A stretch of 64,000 nucleotides of DNA, from the NCBI RefSeq assembly GCF_028640845.1, contig NC_080540.1:260846458-260910457 (forward strand), written 5' to 3'. The notes beneath the pieces are model-generated. The model was not told the origin of the DNA, did no database searches, and worked only from the letters and a program-made list of their open reading frames with translations. Positions 23,290 to 33,046 of the stretch are shown here, in pieces. The first letter of the stretch is position 1, and every line of letters begins with the position of its first letter. The position numbers were made by a program, and so were the translations under genes. Source of the DNA: Ahaetulla prasina. Taxonomy: Eukaryota > Chordata > Lepidosauria > Squamata > Colubridae.

Positions 23290-23394
23290 AATCTATGTAC
23301 TGAAAGAAACATTGGTTATTATTTATTTATTTCGTATTTATTGGTTAAAACTTATTTATTTCGTATGGCTGGACTAGCCTGATTTTTATCTTTA

Positions 23395-23565
23395 TTTGAT
23401 GGGTTTTTAAAGTTTTGTGATTTTATGGGGGAGTATGTTATTTTAACATTTGGGCATTTAAATTAGTTTTTTAAGGGATGTTTTTAATTATTGTGTGTAT
23501 TTGTATTTTATCTGCCTGTTTACCGCCCTGAGTCCTTCGGGAGAAGGGCGGTATACAAATTAAAA
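23395..23565 (+). repeat. L2 3' UTR fragment
   Basis: GTTTACCGCCCTGAGTCCTT then GGGAGAAGGGCGGTATACAA match the 3' end of the L2 at 35820-35870. The T-rich stretch before it (from about 23395) resembles the L2 3' UTR rather than a SINE body. Confidence 0.7.
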
Positions 23566-23578
23566 TATTATTATTATT

Positions 23579-23616
<38 letters not shown>
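23566..23616 (+). repeat. (ATT)n(GTT)n microsatellite
   Basis: About five ATT units pass directly into about eleven GTT units immediately after an L2 tail, replacing the usual (AAAT)n tail. The minus-strand asparagine-rich frame over it is an artefact of the repeat. Confidence 0.95.
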
Positions 23617-23892
23617 AGAAGTTAGTTTGCTTAACAGCTATTGATGCTAGTGGCACAGGAGAAGAGATGTGATTGTACCAGGACACTTTGGCAAAAAATA
23701 AGGAGAATTCATTATCCCTTTAACTTTCCAAATTATTGACAAGTTGGATTTTTCTGGTGCTAATTCTTTGAAGAATTTGGTCTAAAAGCACTCTCCCATT
23801 GTGGTATCTTGAAATATTCCCTAAACCACAAAACTAGGAAATCAGATATTCACACATGCAATCATAGAAACTGAGATATGTGATTGGTTGAT

Positions 23893-25060
23893 TGATGACG
23901 TGCCCTCAAGTTGATGTTGACCATTAGCAACCCCATAAATTTTCTCCATGGTGTTCTGTTCTAACCTGGTCTTTCAGGTACAGTCATTATTACTGTAACT
24001 GAAGTCATCCACCTTGCTGCTGGTCATTCTTTTCTGTTTCATTCCATCTTTCCTAGCATTACAGCCTTCTTCAGAGAGCTAGGTTTTCATGTAATGTTTC
24101 CAAAATAGGATAATTTGAGCTTAGTCATTTGTACCTTGAAAACTCTGGGATAATTTGTTTGATGATCTATTTGTTTGTTTAGTTGGCTAAACTACAATAT
24201 TCTTAGGGATCTTCTCTAACACCAAAGTTCAAAAACATCACAGGAATGACTTGGTCTTTCTTTGATCTTTGTTGGTATAAACATATCATGGTATTTGAAT
24301 ATTTTTTCCCCAAGGCCTTTATCAAATGCTAGCTTACAACACGCTTTTTAACTGCTTGTTCCTTTACTGTTGATGGCTGGTCCTAAAACACAAAAGCTAT
24401 CTTCCACTTAACTATCTTCATTATCCGTTCCAACACCAATTGTTGTTTCTGTTGCCAATGATTTGGTGTACTCTATATTTAATTTAAATCCCATTTTTTC
24501 ATTTGACTTTTATTACTAGACCATGTGAATCCTTCCCATTTTTGGCTATCAGAATAGCACCATCAGCATAGTGCAGATCATTGATATTTCTTTTCCAGTT
24601 TTAAAATCATGCTCACCTTCTTCCAATAAAATTTCTTCTAATATATATTCACTATATAAGTTGAATAAATAAGGGGAGAATGCAGCCTTGTTTCACTTCT
24701 TTGCCAATTGGAGCCAGTCTGTTTAGCCTTGTTCTGCCTATACTGTGGCTTCCTGGCCTGTGTGTAGGTTGAATGAGGACAACAAGATGCTCTGGGGTTT
24801 CCCATTTTTCTAAGGATATTCCACAGCTTAATATGATCAACACAATAAAAGGCCTTTCTATAATCAATGAAGCACATACAGACTTCCTTTTCGTATTCTT
24901 TGGCTTTCTCAATTATTCCAAGTGTATCAGAAGTAATATTTTGTGTTCGCTGGTCTTTTCTAAATCCAGCTTAAACATATGGCATCTCTTTTTCTACGTA
25001 AAGCTGCATTGGATGATTCTAAACATTATTTTTCTGGCATGTGATGGTATAAGTGAAGCA
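23893..25060 (-). mobile_element. Bov-B (RTE clade) LINE fragment
   Basis: Minus-strand frames at 24638-24912 carry the RT motif A block CFIDYRKAFYCVDHIKLWNI, followed by RKMGNP and, out of frame, GKEVKQGCILPLF (motif B; the usual form is GVRQGCILSP). The order and wording match Bov-B. Downstream on the minus strand (24600 down to 23893) is decayed Bov-B C-terminal sequence, including a CTCCATGGTG...CCCTCAAGTTGATGTTGAC-like region at the 3' end near 23900-23950. Many frameshifts are present; no RT frame survives. The 5' limit near 25060 is approximate. Confidence 0.8.
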
Positions 25061-25587
25061 GTATTTTAAAAGATACATTCTTTGGTGTCGAAAGAACATG
25101 TTTCTTGCCTGGTCCAATCATTTCAGCATTTGGTGCATATGGACAATAACACTACTTTCAGATATTGTATGTTTACTGCAAAAAGGTCTCAGCAAAACGT
25201 AGAGGCCTGGCTAATGGCAAGTAACTGTCTTAGATAGTAATCATGATGGTGACCTTGCGGTACACAGTATCCTAAAAAATAGCTTTCATTATTTCCTCTG
25301 TAGTGAAATACAGACAGTTGTAAGGTTTAATAAAGACCCAAAGCATGATGTATCTTGAACTGGCTCTTTATTACCACTTAGAGAGAACTTCTTGTGTAAT
25401 TTAGATCAAATAATATTTTTCTGACCATTTTCTCTCAAGTATTTTCCATTCTACTTTCTTTCTCATATGAAGGTATGATATAAGATCTGGACTGCAAAAT
25501 TTGGATGCCTACCAGATGATAGCAGAAAGTACGACTTTTCTGTATATCTCTGCTTCTATGTAATTACAATCCAGATCTTTCCTGGCA
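25061..25587. other. Non-coding DNA, nothing recognised
   Basis: The first part may still be decayed Bov-B; otherwise nothing recognised. Confidence 0.45.
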
Positions 25588-25780
25588 GGTAAAACAATTA
25601 CCCAGTGGAACAATTTGCCTCCAGAAGTTGTGAATTCTCCAACACTGGAAGTTTTTAAGAAGAGATTGGACAACCATTTGTCTGAAATGGTATAGGGTTT
25701 CCTGCCAACAGGAGGTTGATCTAGAAGACCTCCAAGGTCCCTTCGAACTCTGTTATTCTATTCTATTCTATTCTATTCTC
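25588..25780 (+). repeat. CR1 3' end with (ATTCT)n tail
   Basis: The last codons of CR1 ORF2 are visible (QWNNLPPEVVNSPTLEVFKK, then RLDNHLSEM), followed by the 3' UTR with AGAAGACCTCCAAGGTCCCT and four TTCTA units at 25757-25779. It is a very short, strongly 5'-truncated insertion and shows the tail repeat of this family well. Confidence 0.9.
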
Positions 25781-26639
25781 AGATGCTGACACCTATGAAT
25801 TTCTATTTTTCATAGTTTTGCAGTGATCTCTGAGGAAATTTTTTTCATGTGATATATCTAAATTAACCAATTCTTAACTACCACTCATGTACCACATTAA
25901 AAGAGAAGAAACACCACATGGAAATATTAGATGCTCAAAATCTGTGAGTCTAATGGATGAAAGGAAAAGCAGAAAGGCCTTCAAGAAATAAATTGATAGG
26001 GCAGGAAAAAGTCATAAGGACAAAAATGGTAATTGTGACATCCCTCCCCCAAAGACTACCCAGGGTTAATATTATATCTGAGATATATCTGACAGGTGAC
26101 AACCTATTAGCAGATTACCCTAAGTATCCATCTAACAAAACCTGCCTTGCCAACAGTGGTTTAGCATAACTCTCATATAGAATGAGGAGAGTCTTTGCAT
26201 GAGATTATAGGCAGAGAGACATCAGAATAATAAGAAATATATTTCATTTTTCCCCCCTTTTCATGTTAGCAATATTTACTTGAATGCAAATTTTCCTTAT
26301 ATTCTTATAGGATTCAGTTATACCATCATAATAGATTCTTTACCTCATAAATGCCTCTAATTCTCTAAAACCTCTCAATAAAATTACATAGATGCATAAT
26401 GCAGTACATCTAAAATCTGTTAGACTTAGTTGTACATGTGCTTAAAATAACATTACTAAAAGTATACATATTGGGGAGTGTCACGTGATTGTTTTTGTGA
26501 TATTTATTTTCTTGTATAATGGGAAGAAATTGATTCCAAATGTGTTGTCTTGACCTCCTACTCCATACATGTTAGTGCCTAACCTTAAATGATGTTTCTC
26601 CAGTCTCGGCTGTATTTACAGTAATTATATGCATAATGT
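25781..26639. other. Unique-looking non-coding DNA
   Basis: No transposon signature recognised. The frame 25957-26169 has no domain. Confidence 0.45.
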
Positions 26640-27010
26640 AGCATATTATTGTCTGGATTTCCTGTTTAATCAGTACAGAGCTTTTTACAAGTGCAGCTGA
26701 AAAGGGCAAACAAAATTAAAGCTTTATATACCAAAACAAGTTTGATTTGCTAAGCTCCCAGCATTCCAAAGTACACAAATTTGTTCCACTAAGTTTTCCG
26801 ATGGCTTGCAGATGGGCAATGATTAATCAGAGAGCTAACTGAAGTAGTTTGCAATTAAACTGGAAAGCTCTGAAGCATGCTAATTGAATCAGAAAATTAG
26901 AGGCACTGAACAGTAATTGGCTATTTCTCATGCAGCAGGTGCCAGGCCACTCATCTGTGGAACAAGGTATTTAAGGCACATTAGCACTAGTAAAAATACT
27001 TCTTGATATG
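26640..27010. promoter_or_regulatory. Candidate conserved non-coding element
   Basis: Repeat-free, moderately AT-rich DNA with dense homeodomain-type cores: GATTAATC at 26821-26828, TAATTG at 26881-26886, GTAATTGG at 26913-26920, and other ATTA words. A TEAD-like GCATTCCA lies near 26761. It lacks the decay marks and tandem slippage of its surroundings and sits in the repeat-poor 25.8-33 kb segment. No conservation data are available here, so this is a prediction from texture and motif density only. Confidence 0.3.
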
Positions 27011-28660
27011 GAACAGCTAGATTTTCTGCTCATTTTCACCATGGATGCCAAAACATACAGCTGGGGTGTCTAGTGTTTCAATTCATGTTAGTTTTTGTAG
27101 CGTAAGCACATATAAAGCTTCTGTCATGCAACCTGTACAGAAACCATGAGCATTTTATAAATGACTCTAATGTACAGAAAAACAATAAGTAAGATATCTT
27201 TATTGGACCAGATTCTATTAGAAATCAAAGAATACTACAGAAATTATACAGATCCTTCACTGAATATTGTTGCAACAGAGGTTGACCTAATAAAAAAGCA
27301 CAATTATTAAAATGGCCTAGTTGGAAAAGCAAGAACATATACACACCTTGAAATAACATCAAGCTACAATTTCACTTTTCAGCTCTAGGGTAGTGATTAT
27401 AGGATATGTATGTCTGCTTTACTCTACTGTATAGGATTAAACAATCACGTCTCATAGCATGTCGGTAATGTTATATCCAGTTTCTTTCTATTACACAACA
27501 ACTTCTGGAAGGATCTGCCAGTATGCATGCACGCACACACGTACCACAACTTCTATGCAATGCTAAAGATCCAGAAGAAATAAGAATATTAGGGAGGGAA
27601 AGTTATGATTGATTATATAAAAGTATGATGGAGTGCACAAGTTCTGTCTAATATTGCAGTTCTAAAAAGAATAGAGTTTACTTCCTTGGATTCAGTTTAT
27701 CAGAATAGAAGAATTAAATTTGGTGACTTTATGCAGATCATTTGCTCTTCCATCTATAGATCAATCAATACTAGTATGTTTGTTGTTTATTTACAGAGAT
27801 TTAAAAACACTCAACTCCAAATGATTCTGAGTATTCTAAATAATAAAAATCAGAACAATAGAAAAGACTAATTCAAACATAATTTATGCTCATCTCTTTA
27901 ACATAAGCTGTCTTCTACTTTAAGAACCAAAATATTTTTAAATGGCTGTCTAGATAAATACACTGTATATACAACCCATAATGCACTGATGTTTAGGACA
28001 AGGCTCACTGACTGCCAGAAGTATGTAGAAATAGGATGAAGATTACAGTAATGTAGACAGACAGTATGTATTACTATACAAACTCACTGTGCAATCTACC
28101 TGAACTTTATGAAATATCACATTATATATGCTATTTTGAAGGCCTTAGCTTAGGACTTTGACATTTAACTTGCATACGTCCAACAATCTTCCCTTGAAAT
28201 CAGCATAAACTTCCTTTTCAAATGCCACATCTTTAGCATTATCTTGTGACATACTCCATACAATCCTGTACAAGTATTGCCAGAAGTAAGCTTCAAGATA
28301 TTCACTGGAATTTATTCCCTTGTACCTATTTAGAAATGTAACCTTATCATAATTGTAATAATACATTTCATTTTATCTGATCTTAGTGTTAGCCTTTTGA
28401 ACACTAAAGTCTCATATGTGTGTCCGTGTGCTAAATGAAGATGATAGTTCGGAATCTAATGTGTACTGTATCTAACAAAAGCTTGTGTCATATGAAATTT
28501 CATAATCTTGATTCTCTGGTGTTTTTGCTGCAACAGCCTAAAGATAGTCCCCTTCTTGAAAAAGCTGATAAAATCTCTCATGCACACTCTGATTCAGTGA
28601 AAGTGAATCCTTCCTGTTTTGTAAATGCAACTCTTCTCATCAGCCCTATTGTGTTATTAG
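27011..28660. other. Unique-looking non-coding DNA
   Basis: About 1.6 kb without recognised repeat or gene. Frames at 27686-27871, 28145-28366 and 28435-28668 lack domains or splice context. Confidence 0.45.
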
Positions 28661-28674
28661 TTACCTAGAGACTG

Positions 28675-28800
28675 GAGTATGATATCACTCTTTGAGGATC
28701 CAGATTGTTGAGGGCAATACGCTGACTCTGTAAACCACTTAGAGAGTGCTGTAAAGCACTATGAAGCGATATATAAATCTAAGTGGTATTGTTATTGCTA
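28675..28800 (+). repeat. SINE 3' half, 'GCTATT' tail type
   Basis: GATCCAGATTGTTGAGGGCA, then CTGACTCTGTAAACCACTTA, and a 3' end with AAAGCACTATGAAGCGATAT and TTGTTATTGCTAT. The middle block is shared with the SINE at 0.98 kb, but the tail is the type seen at 52.6 and 54.5 kb rather than the L2 tail. The tRNA-like head is missing. Confidence 0.8.
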
Positions 28801-29939
28801 TCAGTATGAGATTGATAAAGCTATTTTCCATGGAAATAATGGTGTAATGCATGTGAAGCAAACAGTTCCACAAGAAGCAATGGCCCTAAATTTTATGGAT
28901 CTGGTATTCAATATGTTTGGTTACACAGTTCTATTATTACACTGAAATGCTAAATATTTGCAAAAAATGTGGGGGGGAAAGTCATTCTGAATTTTTAAAA
29001 AATTAGTGAAAATATAGATTACTAAAGTATGTATTGCGAAGTTATTAAGCAATAAGATCAATTTTACTGTAGTTCAAGATAATTCTGAAATACTGAGTGG
29101 CATGGAAAGAATTAGTAGAAAATGTTAGCAATAAAAATCATACTGCTGTGAGTTCTGGAGATGCAAAATATAATTCATATGATATCTCAGCATGAGTTTA
29201 TGTCTTCTAATTAGTACAACCATTTTATGGAAAGCGCATGCTATGAAAGTTTATCATGTCAACAAAAGACCAAAGGGCATATAGTAGTTGATAGAATAAG
29301 AGTTCTGTTTTGAAGAAACATAGGCTTGTAACCTAAGTGGTAAGTAATCAGGATAGAATGAAATGGAAATATGTGTAATTGTGGAGGTATTTATAAGTTA
29401 TATCCATTATGTATTAAATATGGATAGTTTTGGGGGGTTCCCCCGCCACAATTAATTAGTTATAAGTGAAGCACTCTTCTTTAAAAGTGAATTACAACAT
29501 TAAAAGCTCTAAAAGCTTCTATTCTGATTTTTGTAAAGTAGAATATTATGATATTCAAATGCTAATCATATCACTTAGCAGATGACTGGAAAGCAGGGTA
29601 TTTCAAATAGAGACATAAATTATAAATTGTAAACAGTGCATAGGGGATAGGTTATACTTCTGTCTCATTTATAGGCAACTCTCTCCAAAGTAAATTATGT
29701 GATTTCATCAAGTTTTAAAACTCCTTCAAAATGTTTTATTAAGATCTTTTGGCAACTGTCTACAAAAATTCAAAAAATACATAGTTGAATAAAAACTTCA
29801 GCTGCAATTTAGGAGCAGATTCACATTTTCCAAAGTTATACTGTTCAGTTATCTTGTAGTAAAGGACTTCTCTAATATTTCTCCCCTAATGTATAAATAC
29901 ATTGGTTTTGCTTTTTAAAACCTAAAAAAAAAAAGAGAA
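28801..29939. other. Unique-looking non-coding DNA
   Basis: AT-rich, no recognised repeat or gene. Confidence 0.45.
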
Positions 29940-30390
29940 GAAAACAAAACGGCTCAAACATTTACATGATCAATGTTTCTTGCTTGAGGGATAAAGTTTG
30001 CTCTTCCATGGACAAGTGAGAACATATTGATCATTTTATTCTATTTGCTATTTCTAAATTCAATATACCTCTTGAGTCGATAAACGAGATCGAGAGCATA
30101 TTCTTTTTTGTGTGTGCCTGCTTGTAGCTTGTTCTCAAGATTCAAGATACATTTTTGATTAATCACAAATGCTCTGAGGTCATGGAGAGCAAATGTGTTT
30201 GTGGAGTGTCAGCTGATGCTGTCAGATAAATGTCTTAAGCTTAGCCAGGGTTCATGCCCCAGCTTTAGGCTGTGCCAAATGTCTCCCCTTGTTGAGGAAG
30301 ATAACAGCTACACTGGAGGCGACTGAGCTGTTTGTTCACTGAAAGGACTGACCTTGCCATATGGGGCTACAGTCAGGTGAAAAAAATAGT
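29940..30390. promoter_or_regulatory. Candidate conserved non-coding element / enhancer
   Basis: A repeat-free stretch of balanced composition in AT-rich surroundings, with transcription-factor-like words close together: TTGATTAATCAC at 30155-30166, the nuclear-receptor half site AGGTCA at 30177-30182, E-box CAGCTG at 30210-30215, and GATA-type AGATAA at 30224-30229. Frames are closed by stops, so it is not an exon. I cannot identify a known enhancer. The call rests on texture and motif clustering and needs cross-species alignment. Confidence 0.35.
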
Positions 30391-31354
30391 GTATATGCTT
30401 TAATTGAAACTTTTAAGACAAACTTTAGCCACCATAATTAAATTAATTCTTAATGCAGATGGATTCATTATTTCCCATTAATATTAACTTGCTATTTTAA
30501 CTTCATTTTGCAGTTTCAATATTTTAAAATCTATTTTATAAACTCACTTTTGTTCCCTTCTATATCAATGTTATTTTAATGTTGTCATTATGGTGAAAAC
30601 ATACACAGAATATTTAAGGGATATTGGAGAATGTTTTTATTATTTTCATGATCAGAGATTAGTGAAATCTTGCTTCAAACATGAATGAACTCTCAATAGT
30701 GTATCCCTCGCTTTTTCTAACTTTTGAAGACCTGCTTAATGAGTTTTTCCTCATCTATGACAATTTATTTTCTATTCCTAGTCAGGACATAAATAAGAAA
30801 TAGGAAGGCCCAGTTTGTCTGTTAACTCCTGGAGAACTTTTGTATCAAGCCTGTCTGTTTTGTAATGCTACGGGCAAATTTCTGTATCATATGGTGATGC
30901 ATAAATAAGTGAAAGCTCATTGGGCTACTTGAGGACTTTGATGTAAAAACACTTAACATCAGTGGCTCATCTTACTATGTTTTGTTCTCTGTTTCAAATA
31001 CAATGATCTACTTTTTTGTCTCTTAAAATGCTCAAATTGTCATGGGTAAATATTATTTAAATATTTTATGCTGAACAGGAAAGCCTTTGAAGAAACTGTT
31101 GTATATTCTCTATCCCCAAACCAACCTCTGAGTGAGAGAAATCTTTCTTGAACAATCATTTTAAAAACTGTTTTTAAAAGCTTCATCAATTGTTCAAGAC
31201 CTGCATAGTTATATATATCTATATAACTTTATATATCTGAAATATAAAATGTTCTACAACGGATCATGTATTTACAGGTATTTGATTCTTTAGTATTTTA
31301 TCCACATAATGCCAATGCATAGGGAAAACATAATTTTGTATCATAAAAAAGTCT
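30391..31354. other. AT-rich non-coding DNA, nothing recognised
   Basis: No recognised feature. Confidence 0.45.
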
Positions 31355-31574
31355 GTCCCAAAGGTGCTTTTTTCAAGAAGCAATTGGACTTTCTTGTTTT
31401 TCTTTGAAGATGTTTCGCTTCTCAACCAAGAAGCTTCTTCAGCTCTGATTGGATGGTGGGGAATGGAACCCGTCATCCAGTCAGAGCTGAAGAAGCTTCT
31501 TGGATGAAAAGAAAAACATCTCCAAAGAAAAACCAGAAAGTCCAGTAGCCTCTTCAAAAAAGCACCTTTGGGAC
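31355..31574. mobile_element. Inverted pair of Penelope-like 3' termini
   Basis: Two arms of about 105 nt (31355-31459 and 31470-31574) are inverted copies of each other, roughly 85% alike by eye, with about 10 nt between them. Each arm holds CTGAAGAAGCTTCTTGG followed by a GAAAC-like stretch (GCGAAACATCTTC in the left arm read on the minus strand; AAAAACATCTCC in the right arm) and then CCAAAGAAAAACCAGAAAG to GCACCTTTGGGAC. I recall this as the 3' end of a vertebrate Penelope-like element. Such elements often leave inverted terminal copies. No reverse transcriptase or GIY-YIG coding sequence remains. Frames across it arise from the repeat. Confidence 0.65.
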
Positions 31575-33046
31575 AACCATGACCTGGATGACTGAGAAAA
31601 TCTCCAGAGACATAAGAAAGTCTGCTAACAGGGAGAAAATATTCTTCCCAGTAATTTATTTTCAGTCACCATCTAAATCAAACTGAATGCAAATATTTTA
31701 CACCGTAAATTAATTTGAATTGGATCTCCAGTAGCTTTTACTGCAAGATATAAAAAGCACAATTTAGTACATCTGCATTGAGACTTTTCTACAATGTGTG
31801 GTGGTTTTCCTGTTTTGAAGTTTCATAATGGCTCGGTCTGCTTAGAAGTAGTATGAGGTATGGATATTTGAATTTGTACTTGACCAATTCTAACTTTTAA
31901 TACAAGCAGACCCCAAAAGACTGAAAAACAATGCTACAAGCTAGAATTATGTAAATTCCTGAAACAGGAGTTTATTATTTTCCAAGTTACCAAGTTTCCA
32001 AGTTTAGAGCATATTATCATAGACCTGTTCTTTACTGTATCTTTTAATCCTTACTAAAATGAGAAATATTCTCTAACTGGCACCTTTCTCCATCAGGATC
32101 ATTCTGTCCAATCCATGCAACCATATATTTCATCTTCAACAACAGTCTTGTGGTGTTAATGTTACTCATAGTCATGCATGACTTCTGATTGTTTTATTAT
32201 TTTTTCCCCTAGGACAGCTGCCAACTGCAGTTGACCCTGCTGCCTTTTTCAGCTCCAGTACATCTTACAAAATAAAGTAGTGTTGTCGTGCTGGAAACAT
32301 ATTTGAGACAATAATTATGACCACAGCTCACCAATCTCTAAGGGAGATTCTGTGCAGCATAAATAATACCTTTTTAGTGTGATTAAGTGGTGATACCCCA
32401 AATATTTCATAAGGGCCAATTCTTTAATTCCTTATGTAATTTTATTTTGTCATTATAATCACATTCAAATGATCTCTTGATATGATTATTCCAAAATTGG
32501 GTATCTCAATGTTCAAATTACAACATATATCTATACAGTTACATTATGACCTTTTTCTCTTTCAGTTTTGTTTTTGTTTTCCTTAGTTTTGCTGTACATT
32601 ATACATTTCACAGACAAAAGGCAGGATAAACCAGTGATATTACAACTGAAGAATGATTCTTAAATTGAAATAGAGAGTAATACTCATCAGCAATATAGTC
32701 AACTTGGAGAGAAGTAACAAATATTGGTGTTTACAAATATAATTTTAAAGAATATGGGAAGGTAGAAATACAATTTTTTACTTAAATATCCATCAAAATA
32801 AGTTACAAGAGATATCTGGTTGACTCAGCAGAAGCACAAAGGAATTATATGAGCTTTTCACCTGAGACTAGTTCACGCAAAGCATTTTTTCTGTAAAACA
32901 AGAAAAGAAAAACATTTCTTTACTCAAAAGCAAGAACAAAGATAAAAAGATACATTTATATAATAAGTGAATTTTAATGTATTTAATGTATATTATAGAG
33001 ATATTTATTTCTAAAGTGAATTAAAAATAATAAATTATTCCTAATT
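31575..33046. other. AT-rich non-coding DNA, nothing recognised
   Basis: About 1.5 kb with no recognised repeat or gene before the L2 insertion. Confidence 0.5.

Noticed and set aside
23471..23686. Asparagine-rich small protein
   Set aside because: Translation of a (GTT)n array on the minus strand.
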